Part shown: one piece after another, positions 1 to 8,996 of the stretch
Numbering within the stretch: the stretch's first letter is position 1
How the letters are laid out: each line of letters opens with the position of its first letter
Notes under the pieces: model-generated
Databases searched by the model: none
Seen by the model: the letters and a program-made list of their open reading frames with translations, nothing else
What the model was told of the DNA's origin: nothing
Translations under genes and position numbers: made by a program
Assembly (NCBI GenBank): GCA_024279915.1
Contig: JAJRRB010000057.1
Location: forward strand, 1 to 64,000
Length of the DNA: 64,000 bases
Source: Deltaproteobacteria bacterium
GTDB taxonomy: Bacteria > Desulfobacterota > Desulfuromonadia > Desulfuromonadales > BM103
Direction of reading: 5' to 3'

Positions 1-1
1 T

Positions 2-1027
2 AACCGGTTAATTGAACAGGTTGATGGTCTTAAAGGCATCTTGAATGTTGCTCAAGTCGTGGTCTCGTCACTAGATCTGGACGAGGTGTTGCAGAACATC
101 CTGCACAGCGCCATGGCTGTTATGGATATGCCCGCTGGAACCATTGCTCTTTACGATGAGGATTCCTCTCAACTTGAGTTGCGTGCCCACGCAGGTCTCA
201 GTGAGAGATTTGTCGCCCTTGATCGCTGGCGAGTCAAGCCAGGTGGTCTTACCTATGAAATCCTTGATCGTGGGGAACTTTTTATCATCAAAGATACCGA
301 GACCACTGAATTCTTCAATAATCCACTGGCAATCAAAGAAGGTATCCGTTCGCTGATTGCGGCCCCGCTAAAAATTCAGAGAAGAACGATCGGTGTCCTC
401 TATTTAGACGATTTCAAACCACGAGAGTTCTTCGCAGAAAAGCTTGAACTGCTCTCTGTTCTCACTTCCTTTGCGACCATGAGTATCGACCACGCCCGGT
501 TGCACGAAAGGACAGCGCAGCTCGCCTGTACTGACGGCTTGACAGGTCTTTATAACCACCGGCAATTCAAAAAAAACTTTGCCGAGGAGGTCGCGCGCGC
601 CAGTCGCTACAACAAGCCCCTGTCGATCGTCCTTTTTGATGTCGATGATTTTAAAAAATTTAACGATACTTATGGCCACCCTAACGGTGATATTGTTCTT
701 CAGGAAATGGCCACTATGTTGCGGGAATTGTTGCGTGATTGCGATACTATTTACCGCTACGGAGGTGAGGAGTTTGTCGCCTTGCTTCCAGAGACCGCGT
801 TACCGGAAGCGATCAAGGTGGCGGAGCGTATCCGGATTTTCGTCGAGACAGAATCACCTCGTTATTTGACCGGTATTACCAAAACCCATGGCATCACGGT
901 CAGTGTCGGTGTTGCTGCGCTCCCTGATGATGGCTCTGATACTGCAATGTTGTTGAAAGCTGTCGATGATCTGATGTATCGGGCCAAGGGCGATGGTAAA
1001 AACAAGGTGTACCACAATGGCTTGTAA
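2..1027 (+). CDS. GAF-GGDEF diguanylate cyclase (5' truncated by window edge)
   Basis: The reading frame is open from the first bases, so the N-terminus lies outside the window; the visible part is about 341 residues. A GAF sensor domain occupies roughly the first 170 residues and a GGDEF domain the rest. The active-site signature reads YGGEEF, a functional GGDEF variant. An RxxD inhibitory I-site (RDCD) lies five residues before it, as in product-inhibited cyclases. The expected reaction is condensation of two GTP to c-di-GMP in the cytoplasm, with the GAF domain sensing a small ligand or redox state. A TTG at 41 could be an internal start, but the frame continues upstream without a stop. 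The signal sensed is unknown. Confidence 0.9.
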   Translation, partial: NRLIEQVDGLKGILNVAQVVVSSLDLDEVLQNILHSAMAVMDMPAGTIALYDEDSSQLELRAHAGLSERFVALDRWRVKPGGLTYEILDRGELFIIKDTETTEFFNNPLAIKEGIRSLIAAPLKIQRRTIGVLYLDDFKPREFFAEKLELLSVLTSFATMSIDHARLHERTAQLACTDGLTGLYNHRQFKKNFAEEVARASRYNKPLSIVLFDVDDFKKFNDTYGHPNGDIVLQEMATMLRELLRDCDTIYRYGGEEFVALLPETALPEAIKVAERIRIFVETESPRYLTGITKTHGITVSVGVAALPDDGSDTAMLLKAVDDLMYRAKGDGKNKVYHNGL

Positions 1028-1040
1028 ATTATAGCAAGAG

Positions 1041-1173
1041 GCTCTTGCGAAACTCAATAAAATCCATTTATCGTCATTCTCGCGCATGCGGGAATCCAGA
1101 AGGTTTGCTGGAATATTCAAAAAATGGATCCCCGTTTTCACGAGGATGACGACTTTTGCAAGAAGCTCAATAA
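1041..1173. repeat. REP/MITE-like intergenic inverted repeat
   Basis: Two 26-bp arms at 1072-1097 and 1126-1151 are imperfect inverted complements, with about seven mismatches. They belong to the widespread type that begins CGTCATTC and contains CGGGAATCC. Outside them, related stretches at 1041-1060 and 1152-1173 both end in CTCAATAA. The whole occupies nearly all of the gap between the cyclase and the NtrC-type gene. It codes for nothing visible and could form a cruciform or an RNA hairpin. Confidence 0.7.
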
Positions 1174-1193
1174 TGGTGGACTTATAACGAATT

Positions 1194-2558
1194 ATGGCCT
1201 CTGAACGTATTCTGATAGTTGATGATGAAGATGGTATGCGCCGTCTGCTGGGTCGTGTCCTGACCAGAGAAGGGTATGATGCCTCTACGGTAGGGAGCGG
1301 TGCAGAAGCGTTGCGTCTGGTGGCCAATGAGCGTTTCGACCTGATCGTTACTGATATCAAAATGCCGGAGATGGATGGTCTGCAGCTGCTCGGGGAGCTG
1401 AAAGAGTTTGAACCATCGCTGCCGATTATTGTCATGACCGCCTATGGGACGATTGAGAACGCTGTGCAGGCCTTGCGTCTTGGAGCTTATGATTACATTA
1501 CCAAGCCTTTTGAAACCGATGAAATTAAGCTGACTGTCGCCAAGGCATTGGAACGGGAGCGTCTGTTGGCCGAGAACCGCTATCTGCATGCTGAGTTGGA
1601 GGGGCGTTACGACTTTTCCGGTATCATAGGTGGCTCGCCAGCGATGCAGCAGGTCTATGAGATGGCTTCGTCGGTTGCGGTCAGCAACGCGAATGTATTG
1701 ATTACCGGCGAGTCGGGAACCGGTAAGGAGTTGATGGCTCGTTCAATTCATTACAGCTCGCCACGCAAGGAAAAACCGTTTGTGGTGCTGAATTGTTCTG
1801 CTCTTTCGGAAAGTGTGCTGGAAAGTGAGCTTTTTGGCCATGAAAAAGGTGCTTTCACTGGTGCTATTGACCTGCGCAAGGGCCGCTTTGAAAGAGCCGA
1901 TCAGGGCACGCTCTTTATTGATGAAGTGGCTGAAATGAGTATGGCTGCACAAGTTAAATTGCTGCGAGTGATTCAAGAGCATGAGTTCGAACGGGTCGGT
2001 GGCAACAAGACAATCAGTGTCGATGTGCGCATTGTTGCTGCCACTAACAAAAAACTGGAAGATCAGGTGAAAGATGGCAAATTTCGGGAAGATCTCTACT
2101 ATCGATTGAACGTTGTCAATATCAATATCCCGCCATTACGCTCCAGACGTGAAGATATCGAGTCTCTGACGCGACATTTTCTGGAAAAATATGCGACTGA
2201 AACCGGCAAGAAGATCACCGATCTGGCTCCTCGCGCTCTCAGTTGCCTGTTGGCTCACGATTGGCCAGGAAACATACGCGAGCTACAGAATGCCATTGAG
2301 CGGGCGGTTGTTCTCTCCAAAGGCAGTGAGTTGACCCCGAGGGATTTCCCGCAAGGTTTACAAGGCGACGACCAGATCTGCCTGCAGGTCCCGGAGAAAG
2401 GCGGCAGCCTTACCGAAATCCTCGAGGATCTCGAACGTCAATTGATACTGCAAACATTGCAACGCGAGGACGGTTCGCAGACCCGTGCTGCCGAAACTCT
2501 GGGGATCAAGCGGACTACGCTACGTTACAAAATGGAAAAGTATCGTATGATTGATTAG
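1194..2558 (+). CDS. NtrC-family sigma-54-dependent response regulator
   Basis: The 454-residue protein has the standard three parts: an N-terminal receiver (about 1-120) with the phospho-acceptor Asp near residue 54 in TDIKMPEMDG, an AAA+ sigma-54 activation domain (about 145-375), and a Fis-type helix-turn-helix at the C-terminus. Walker A reads GESGTGKE and the sigma-54 contact loop GAFTGA is intact, so it should activate sigma-54 RNA polymerase when phosphorylated. A histidine kinase gene follows after about 350 bp and is the likely partner. A strong sigma-54 promoter at 5999-6015 is a plausible target, which is inference. I cannot assign a specific NtrC subfamily. Confidence 0.95.
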   Translation: MASERILIVDDEDGMRRLLGRVLTREGYDASTVGSGAEALRLVANERFDLIVTDIKMPEMDGLQLLGELKEFEPSLPIIVMTAYGTIENAVQALRLGAYDYITKPFETDEIKLTVAKALERERLLAENRYLHAELEGRYDFSGIIGGSPAMQQVYEMASSVAVSNANVLITGESGTGKELMARSIHYSSPRKEKPFVVLNCSALSESVLESELFGHEKGAFTGAIDLRKGRFERADQGTLFIDEVAEMSMAAQVKLLRVIQEHEFERVGGNKTISVDVRIVAATNKKLEDQVKDGKFREDLYYRLNVVNINIPPLRSRREDIESLTRHFLEKYATETGKKITDLAPRALSCLLAHDWPGNIRELQNAIERAVVLSKGSELTPRDFPQGLQGDDQICLQVPEKGGSLTEILEDLERQLILQTLQREDGSQTRAAETLGIKRTTLRYKMEKYRMID

Positions 2559-2910
2559 ACTCTCCATTCGATCATCCCCCGTTCACCACAGTTGATTGAT
2601 TTGCTTGAATATAGTAATATCGTTGGTTTAGCTTTTATTTGATCCGCCATATTGGCTTTTGGATGAGGGTCAATAGAGGGCGGTACGCTTATGTGCATGG
2701 TGCTCTTTTTTGTTTATTGGCCATAGCTTTTAAGCGAAGGTTGATTCAGGAGGATGTTGTGGGGAGAGGAGGGGATAATAGCTTTAGGATCTGAAGCCGT
2801 CTGGGTCGCGTTGTGCGGTTGGACGGTTTTTTTATTTAGCGGCGGCCCCCTGTAAGTGTGTCCCTAGTGAGTGCCCTGCGATCCCATAAAGAGAGGATTG
2901 AGAACCAAGT
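2559..2910. other. 352-bp intergenic region
   Basis: No coding frame with sensible composition is seen here. A weak hairpin with a five-base stem (CCGTC/GACGG) is followed by TTTTTTT near 2830 and could be a terminator for the upstream regulator, but the stem is short. I found no sigma-54 promoter, c-di-GMP riboswitch or repeat that I would defend. Confidence 0.4.
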
Positions 2911-4929
2911 ATGATGACTCCCGAGCTTCATAGCCAGACGTTGCAAAGCCAGCGTTTCGAGGCCTTGTACCACTTGACTCAGATGGATACGTCCGACCTG
3001 ACGGCGATCAAAACCTTTGCTCTTGAGGCCGCAGTTCAGGCGACCCAAAGTCGTATCGGCTACATCTACTTTCTGAATGAGGACGAGACGACCCTTACTC
3101 TACACGCCTGGTCGGCTTCGGTGATGCCCGAGTGTCGTGTCGCTGAACCTGCAAGTGATTACCCGATCGCTCACACCGGTTTGTGGGGCGAGGCTGTAAG
3201 GCAACGCAAACCGATCATCACCAATGATTACAAGGCAGAAAGTCCTTTCAAAAAAGGCCTTCCGAACGGGCATGTCGATCTCCAGCGTCACATGAACCTG
3301 CCGATCTTCGACCAGGGCCGAGTTGTCATGGTCGCCGGGGTTGCCAACAAACAAGATCATTACGATGATGAAGACATTCGCCACCTGACTCTGCTGATGG
3401 AGGGCCTCTGGTCGATTCTGGCCAGAGTCAAGGCGAACGAGTCGTTGCGTGCCAATGAGCTGAGCATGCGCAGTTTTTATGAAGACAGCCCGGCGAATTA
3501 CCAATCGTTAGATAAAGAGGGCAGGTTCAGGGATATCAACCCAGCCTGGGTTGCTACCTTCGGCTACAGCCGGGAAGAGACTATAGGTCGCAAGTTCTCA
3601 GATCTTATGACAGAGGTTTCTCAGGACTTGGTCGTCGATCGTTTCACTGGTTTGAAAAAGCATGGCAAACTCAATGACGCTGACTTCGAAATAATTCACA
3701 AGGACGGCCATACATTGCTTGTCACGCTCAATGGTCGGGTCAGTTACGATACTCAGGGCAAATTCCAGCACACCAACTGTATCCTCACTGATGTAACCGA
3801 GGCACGCAGGGACGAAGCGTTGTTGCGGCAAAGTGAAGAAGCCAACCGGTTGCTCTCGATGCAGTTCCAGTCGCTGCTCGATAGCATCACTGATCGCATT
3901 GTGATGCTTGATCGCAATTTACGCATCGTTTGGACCAATCAGAAAGAGACTCCGTTACGGGAACCCTTCAAAGTCAACCCCATAGGCCATCTCTGTTACG
4001 AAATTCTGCTAGGACAGCCAGAGCCTTGCTCAGATTGCCCTGTGAACAGGGCTCTTGAGTCAGGTCAGATTGAAGAGCTCGAGCGCCTTAATTCCGATGG
4101 CCGAACCTGGTCCATGAGGGCGTTCCCGATTTTCGATGAGCGAGGCGAGGTCGTTAATGTTGTCGAAATCGGCCAGGATATTTCCGACAGTATCAAACTG
4201 AGAGAAGAGATCGGCAGAACGGCGCAACTCGCCTCCATCGGTGAATTGTCAGCCGGAGTCGCTCACGAAATCAATAACCCGATCAATGGGGTGATCAACT
4301 ATGCCCAGCTCATAAAGAACAGTGTCGCACCGGAAACCAGGGAACATGATCTGTCCGAAAGGATCATCAAGGAAGGTGACCGGGTTGCAAGGATCGTCAA
4401 ACAGTTGCTCTTTATTGCGCGTGATGATCGGAGCGATAATTTGCCTGTGAATCTGTGCGATGTTCTGGCCGACACTCTGATGCTGGTCGGCAGCCAGTTC
4501 AGCAATGAGGGGGTCGATCTCGAGGTTAAGCTGGATGAGAACCTGCCGTTGATCAATGGGCATGCGCAGCAGTTGCAGCAGTTGTTCCTCAATCTTCTCA
4601 GCAATGCGCGCTATGCGTTGAATCAGCGCTTTCCGCAAGACAACCCTAATAAACGGCTCGAAATTGAAATTCGTCTTACAGAGAGTGAGCACGGCCCAGA
4701 ACTGTTCGTGCGCTTTTATGACCGGGGCGGCGGCATCCCCGCCGAGTTACTGCAAAAGGTTCTGCAGCCGTTTGTTACCAGTAAACCGTCGAATGAAGGG
4801 ACTGGGCTTGGTTTGAGCATCAGTAACGATATTGTGAAAAAGCATGGCGGCTCTCTGCATATCAACAGCAATGAAGGAGTTGATACGGAGCTCCTGATTC
4901 GCTTTCCGGTTGTAGAGGAGCAGGTTTAG
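2911..4929 (+). CDS. GAF-PAS-PAS sensor histidine kinase
   Basis: The 672-residue protein has no evident membrane segment, so it is probably a cytoplasmic sensor. Domains in order: GAF (about 20-165), PAS (about 175-300), a second PAS containing three clustered cysteines (CSDCP and a preceding C, about 340-380), HisKA and HATPase. The phospho-accepting His is near residue 452 in the H-box VAHEINNP. The N box is NLLSNARYAL, and the G boxes DRGGGIP and GTGLGLS are intact. This HisKA layout is typical of NtrB-like partners of NtrC regulators, fitting the gene just upstream. The cysteines in the second PAS could bind a metal or sense redox, which is speculative. Two adjacent ATG codons could serve as start. 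Confidence 0.93.
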   Translation: MMTPELHSQTLQSQRFEALYHLTQMDTSDLTAIKTFALEAAVQATQSRIGYIYFLNEDETTLTLHAWSASVMPECRVAEPASDYPIAHTGLWGEAVRQRKPIITNDYKAESPFKKGLPNGHVDLQRHMNLPIFDQGRVVMVAGVANKQDHYDDEDIRHLTLLMEGLWSILARVKANESLRANELSMRSFYEDSPANYQSLDKEGRFRDINPAWVATFGYSREETIGRKFSDLMTEVSQDLVVDRFTGLKKHGKLNDADFEIIHKDGHTLLVTLNGRVSYDTQGKFQHTNCILTDVTEARRDEALLRQSEEANRLLSMQFQSLLDSITDRIVMLDRNLRIVWTNQKETPLREPFKVNPIGHLCYEILLGQPEPCSDCPVNRALESGQIEELERLNSDGRTWSMRAFPIFDERGEVVNVVEIGQDISDSIKLREEIGRTAQLASIGELSAGVAHEINNPINGVINYAQLIKNSVAPETREHDLSERIIKEGDRVARIVKQLLFIARDDRSDNLPVNLCDVLADTLMLVGSQFSNEGVDLEVKLDENLPLINGHAQQLQQLFLNLLSNARYALNQRFPQDNPNKRLEIEIRLTESEHGPELFVRFYDRGGGIPAELLQKVLQPFVTSKPSNEGTGLGLSISNDIVKKHGGSLHINSNEGVDTELLIRFPVVEEQV

Positions 4930-5062
4930 GGGGTTGGGTAACGATGCAAAAGCGGTTGTTTAGAGTTATGCCTTGCTCAAAAAAAGAGTCGGGGAGTCGG
5001 AAACATAATACCAATTCTAATGTCACTGTACTTGTCGCCACATTTCCGGAGAAATAAACAAA

Positions 5063-5851
5063 ATGGTCGTTGGGAACATTAGGAAGATGTCAACTCACCT
5101 GAATGATCAGATAAAGTATGTCCTGAATCTGTCAGAAGATGTGAATATGAACGACCTTATTGGTCAGGAGATTCACCTTGAGTGGCGTGGCGTTATTCAT
5201 TGCATCAAGTGTTCTAAGGTTACGAAAAAATCGTTTGGCCAAGGCTTTTGCTATCCATGTTTTAAAACCGCACCAGAATCGGCTGAGTGTATTATTCGAC
5301 CGGAACTTTGCCGTGCGCACCTCGGCGAAGGCAGAGACCCGGAGTGGGAGGATAAACACCATAATCAGCCTCATATTGTCTATCTGGCGGCTTCCAGCGC
5401 TGTAAAAGTTGGCGTAACACGGTGCGATCAGGTTCCAACCCGCTGGATTGATCAAGGCGCAACTGCTGCAATACGCCTGGCTGAGGCTCCCAATCGTTAT
5501 GAAGCGGGTAGGGTGGAAGTGGCTCTGAAGGAGTTCTTCACCGATAAGACCCATTGGCAAAAAATGTTGCGAAACGAAATTGATGAGAGCATTGATTTGT
5601 TCTCTGAAAAAAAGGCTCTGGAAGATCGTCTGCCGGCTGACATTCTGGACCTTTTCTCCGAAAATGATGAAGTTGTCCATTTGAATTATCCGGTTCTGGA
5701 GTATCCCCAAAAGGTCAAGAGCCAGAATTTCGATAAATCACCAGTTGTTCACGGTAAGCTGGTTGGGATCAAGGGACAGTATCTGCTCTTTGCCGGTGGA
5801 GAAGTGATAAATATGCGAAGACATACCGGATACTATGTGGAGATCAAATAG
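5063..5851 (+). CDS. DUF2797 family protein
   Basis: The 262-residue protein matches the DUF2797 pattern as I recall it. An N-terminal pair of CxxC motifs (CIKC and CYPC) could form a zinc ribbon. A conserved stretch around ELCRAHLGEGRDPEWE is followed by the GIY-YIG-like part HIVYLAASSAVKVGVTR and RWIDQGA. Its function is not established; a nuclease-like fold is suggested by the second motif. A GGAG lies 11 bases before the ATG. The gene stands alone and is followed by a good terminator. A second ATG nine codons in is possible. Confidence 0.8.
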   Translation: MVVGNIRKMSTHLNDQIKYVLNLSEDVNMNDLIGQEIHLEWRGVIHCIKCSKVTKKSFGQGFCYPCFKTAPESAECIIRPELCRAHLGEGRDPEWEDKHHNQPHIVYLAASSAVKVGVTRCDQVPTRWIDQGATAAIRLAEAPNRYEAGRVEVALKEFFTDKTHWQKMLRNEIDESIDLFSEKKALEDRLPADILDLFSENDEVVHLNYPVLEYPQKVKSQNFDKSPVVHGKLVGIKGQYLLFAGGEVINMRRHTGYYVEIK

Positions 5852-5931
5852 TTCGATTTCGCGGCCTTCAAATCAGGTAGGACGCTCTTAAAAAAACCAT
5901 TTTAAACACGCCTCGACAGAAACCTGTCACA

Positions 5932-5960
5932 AGCTGTCTTGAAGAGACAGCTCTTTTTCT
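5932..5960 (+). terminator. Rho-independent terminator after the DUF2797 gene
   Basis: A perfect 8-bp stem (AGCTGTCT / AGACAGCT) with a 5-base loop is followed by CTTTTTCTT. It separates the DUF2797 gene from the sigma-54-driven cluster. Confidence 0.8.
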
Positions 5961-5998
5961 TCATCCCACTGAAATAGCACAGTTTTTAGCTGATTAGG

Positions 5999-6015
5999 CT
6001 GGTACGTTCCTTGCT
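5999..6015 (+). promoter_or_regulatory. Sigma-54 promoter of the redox cluster
   Basis: The sequence CTGGTACGTTCCTTGCT matches the -24/-12 consensus (YTGGCACGNNNNTTGCW) at all but one position, with the invariant GG and GC correctly spaced. Transcription would start near 6026, giving a leader of about 50 bases before the GTG at 6077. The NtrC-type activator encoded at 1194-2558 is a candidate regulator. I did not find a clear upstream activator palindrome. Confidence 0.8.
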
Positions 6016-6076
6016 TTGATAATGACTCGACCTGTGACATCTGTGGCGGGTATTAAGTTATTCATCAAGGAACGCT

Positions 6077-7108
6077 GTGTATCGTCTGTTTATTATAACT
6101 GCCATTTTGCTCATCGGGGTAATCTTGAGCCTCCCTGGTTGTAGCGACATTCCGACGGATCGGACCTACGCGCTCTGGCTGGACCATGCCCCGACAACGA
6201 CAGATTGGGACAGAGCTTTGCCACGCAAAGTGAATGTCCGTGGTGGCCGTCCCCATAAGTTGCGTACTTTTACTGACATTGACGAAGACACGGTCCATAC
6301 CTCTACTGCTTCATGCCATCATGGTTCACGGGTACCGGAGCCGGTTCCGGTAGATATCCGCGCTTTTTATACTGATAAAGACCTCTTCCTGCGTTTGAGT
6401 TGGGAGGATGCAACGCGCGATCAGTCGATGTTTGACTGGCTGTTCGACGGGGAAAAGTGGCAAAATACTGGTCAGCTGGAAGATGGCTTCGGTTTACTGT
6501 GGGATGCAAAAGGGCAGTTCAATACTTTTTCCTGTTCTTATGCCTGTCATATCAGTGACTTTGGTGTTAATAAAGACAGCTTCCATGCCAACAACAAGAT
6601 GCGTATGGCCCAAAAGGACAGTTGGCTGGATCTGTGGAACTGGAAAGCTGCCCGAACCGCAAAACTTGGTTTCGCCGATGATCGTTACCTGGATTCAGAG
6701 GGCATGCACGGCGACATTCCGGGCGATCTTTTCACCGAAAATTCCAAAGCCCATTTGAACAGGCAGGATGGTGTCCGACCTTTCGGTGAGGGTGATAGCC
6801 CGATCTACGATGCTGATCGACTACCCGCCAATGAGGGCTTTCGTCCACCGGGTAGTGTCGCTCCAGGCTACCTGATTAAGCGGCCGGTTGGTGGTCGGGC
6901 TGATGTCCTTGCGGTGTCTCGTTATGAACAGGGCCGCTGGATTGTGACCCTGCGACGCGCTTTACAGACCGGGGATCCTCATGATGTGGTCTTTGTGCCT
7001 GGAGATGAGATGGGGGTTGCCTTTGGTATGGCGTTGATGGATCATTCGCAGTTTGAACATTATGCTTCAAACACCGTCGAGAGATTGGTGTTGCTGAGGC
7101 GGCAATAG
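6077..7108 (+). CDS. Ethylbenzene-dehydrogenase-type heme-binding lipoprotein
   Basis: The 343-residue protein starts at GTG and has a lipoprotein signal with lipobox LPGC near residue 22, so it should be anchored on the periplasmic side. The body resembles the EB_dh heme-binding domain found in DMSO-reductase-family gamma subunits and related cytochromes, with the typical stretch DLWNWKAARTAKLGFADD. Two further possible heme or metal sites are CHHG near residue 79 and CSYACH near 155; the latter is a CxxxCH spacing, not the classic CxxCH. It is the first gene behind the sigma-54 promoter and probably acts as a periplasmic electron carrier for the cluster. The redox partner is unknown. Confidence 0.75.
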   Translation: MYRLFIITAILLIGVILSLPGCSDIPTDRTYALWLDHAPTTTDWDRALPRKVNVRGGRPHKLRTFTDIDEDTVHTSTASCHHGSRVPEPVPVDIRAFYTDKDLFLRLSWEDATRDQSMFDWLFDGEKWQNTGQLEDGFGLLWDAKGQFNTFSCSYACHISDFGVNKDSFHANNKMRMAQKDSWLDLWNWKAARTAKLGFADDRYLDSEGMHGDIPGDLFTENSKAHLNRQDGVRPFGEGDSPIYDADRLPANEGFRPPGSVAPGYLIKRPVGGRADVLAVSRYEQGRWIVTLRRALQTGDPHDVVFVPGDEMGVAFGMALMDHSQFEHYASNTVERLVLLRRQ

Positions 7109-7141
7109 GTTAAAATTAAACGGTATGATAACCCAAAAAAG

Positions 7142-7243
7142 TTTAACGCAGTCGCAAAGAACGCAGAGGGAAAATGCTAAAACTCGTAAAGAATGGCTCA
7201 ACTCTGGCAATTATTCTCTGCGTCTCCGCGCCTTTGCGTTAAA
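7142..7243. repeat. REP-like inverted repeat with TTTAACGCA ends
   Basis: The element begins TTTAACGCA and ends TTGCGTTAAA. Its arms are imperfect inverted complements, each containing a CGCAGAG block and separated by about 40 bases. It resembles dispersed noncoding repeats common in environmental bacterial genomes. A partial relative (TCTTTGCGTTAGAT) lies near 16963-16979. Confidence 0.7.
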
Positions 7244-7317
7244 TAAACAGCTTAAGTTGTTCTTTGCCTTGGTTTGGGTTGTGGGTTTGAAAGTAAAAGG
7301 TTAAAAGGAGAATCTCT

Positions 7318-8067
7318 TTGAATAAACTGCGCTTGATCTTCTTGTTGTTTGTTGTGATGTCCTTGCTTGCCGGGTGCGACAGCGATGAGTCCATATCGGC
7401 GAAGACGTCGTCCGGGAAGGGTCATCTGCAAGGGCAGGTCACCATGCCACTGGAAGATGTTCGGCTCTATGTCTACAAGTCAGGTATGGATCTTTATGGT
7501 CCTGCTTATGCGATTTCGACAGCGACGGGTAACGATGGCAAATTCGACATTGAACTTCCTGATGGCGATTACGTGGTCGTGGCTAGAAAGCGCGCTAAAG
7601 GTGAGGAGACTGGCCCGGTCGTGGCCGGTGACAACCGCAGTGAATTCATAAAGGTCAGCGTGCTGGGTGGCGTCGTTGATATGCATATTTCAGCCCCGGT
7701 GAAGATTGGCGACCAACGCAACTTTACTGGTGATATCGAAGAATCAACCACCGGTCTTGCCGGTCAGATCCTTGATAGCGACGGTCAGCCTGTCGTCGCG
7801 GCCAGAGTGCACGTCTACGATCATGTGCAGATGTCAGAAAGGCCGAAATTTGTTTCTGAGAAAACTGGTCCGGACGGGCGTTATTTGATCTACCTGCCCG
7901 CTGGCGGCACCTACTACCTGGCTGCCCGGGATAACTTTGGTGGTCCTCCCAAGCTTGGTGATCTCTACGGTCGTTACGATAAAGGCACAATCGAGCCCTC
8001 TGCTGTTGTGGTTACAGAAGGACAGGTGCTGAAACCGATTGATATAACAGTGACCAAGGTCTGGTAA
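7318..8067 (+). CDS. Lipoprotein with carboxypeptidase-regulatory-like domains
   Basis: The 249-residue protein begins at TTG, supported by AAGGAG seven bases upstream. A lipobox LAGC near residue 19 marks it as a lipoprotein. The rest is two tandem beta-sandwich repeats of the carboxypeptidase-regulatory-like type, recognisable from G-x-V-T, DGKFDIELPDGDYVVVAR and DGRYLIYLPAGGTYYLAAR. Such domains are structural or binding modules with no catalytic residues. It is the second gene of the redox cluster and ends two bases before the HEAT-repeat gene. A role as scaffold or binding partner in the periplasm is inferred. Confidence 0.8.
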   Translation: MNKLRLIFLLFVVMSLLAGCDSDESISAKTSSGKGHLQGQVTMPLEDVRLYVYKSGMDLYGPAYAISTATGNDGKFDIELPDGDYVVVARKRAKGEETGPVVAGDNRSEFIKVSVLGGVVDMHISAPVKIGDQRNFTGDIEESTTGLAGQILDSDGQPVVAARVHVYDHVQMSERPKFVSEKTGPDGRYLIYLPAGGTYYLAARDNFGGPPKLGDLYGRYDKGTIEPSAVVVTEGQVLKPIDITVTKVW

Positions 8068-8069
8068 AG

Positions 8070-8969
8070 ATGTTGCGATATTTTCTCACAATCTTTTGTG
8101 CTCTCATACTGTTCGCTTGTACTACGGAACCGGTGATTGATCTGGAGCAACTCGAAGCCAATGCTCGTGGTGGCGATCAGCAGGCTACGATTCAGTTGAT
8201 CGACTTATTGTCTGCTCAGGAGCCCGGTGTCTCGGATCGCATTTACGCGATTATCATCGAGATTGGTGAGCGAACCGCTCCTGCTTTGCTGAAGCAAGTC
8301 AACTCAGCTGACAAACAGAAGCGTGAATATGTGATTGCCGCACTCGGGACGCTCAAGGTTGTCGATGCTGTTCCAGCTATCAGCGTTGTTTTAGCTCAGC
8401 ATGCTCTGGAAAGACGCTACGTTGCAGCCTGGGCGCTCGGTGAAATTGGTGGACCTGTAGTCCTTCCGGCTCTGCTTGGTGCTCTCTCTGACGAGAACAG
8501 CGAGGTGCGCCGTTACGCGACGCGCGCATTGATCAAACTGAACAAGATTGCCGTGATGCCATTGATTGGATATTTGGCCGATGCTCGTGGTGAAGGAGCC
8601 GCTGCAGCCATTCGTGCTCTCGGCGATATCGTCGACAAACGAGCCCTGGATGTGCTGCTGGTTCAAGCGCAGGGCGAACAGCGGGCCGAGGCTTTTTTGG
8701 CTATAGGAAAATTGCGTGATGCTCGGGCCGAATCTACTCTGATTGCTGGATTGGAGGACCCTGACTCATTGGTGCGTATGAATGCTGCTATGGCGCTTGG
8801 TCCTCTCGGTGGGCCGGCGGCAGCGACCGCTCTACAAAAAACCCTTGAAGACGACGTTCATGTGGTGCGTGAGTGGTCGGCACGTTCTATGGAGAAAATT
8901 ACCGGAAAACCAATATTATACCGTAACAGTCATGACGAATATGTTCGCCCGTATCAGGTTTATCATTAA
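8070..8969 (+). CDS. HEAT-repeat lipoprotein
   Basis: The 299-residue protein has a short N-terminal signal with lipobox FACT near residue 17. The mature part is a run of HEAT/PBS-lyase-like repeats, for example YVAAWALGEIGG, VRRYATRALIKLNK and VRMNAAMALGPLGG, which build an alpha-solenoid for protein-protein contact. It follows the previous gene by two bases and precedes the polyferredoxin gene by 27, so all are probably co-transcribed. A scaffolding role in the periplasm is inferred; no enzymatic motif is visible. Confidence 0.85.
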   Translation: MLRYFLTIFCALILFACTTEPVIDLEQLEANARGGDQQATIQLIDLLSAQEPGVSDRIYAIIIEIGERTAPALLKQVNSADKQKREYVIAALGTLKVVDAVPAISVVLAQHALERRYVAAWALGEIGGPVVLPALLGALSDENSEVRRYATRALIKLNKIAVMPLIGYLADARGEGAAAAIRALGDIVDKRALDVLLVQAQGEQRAEAFLAIGKLRDARAESTLIAGLEDPDSLVRMNAAMALGPLGGPAAATALQKTLEDDVHVVREWSARSMEKITGKPILYRNSHDEYVRPYQVYH

Positions 8970-8996
8970 AGACAGGAGCACACCCCGAGAGTCTCT

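Noticed and set aside
2559-2910. c-di-GMP (GEMM) riboswitch upstream of the histidine kinase
   Set aside because: Some G-rich segments resemble parts of the motif, but the conserved core and tetraloop-receptor parts are missing.
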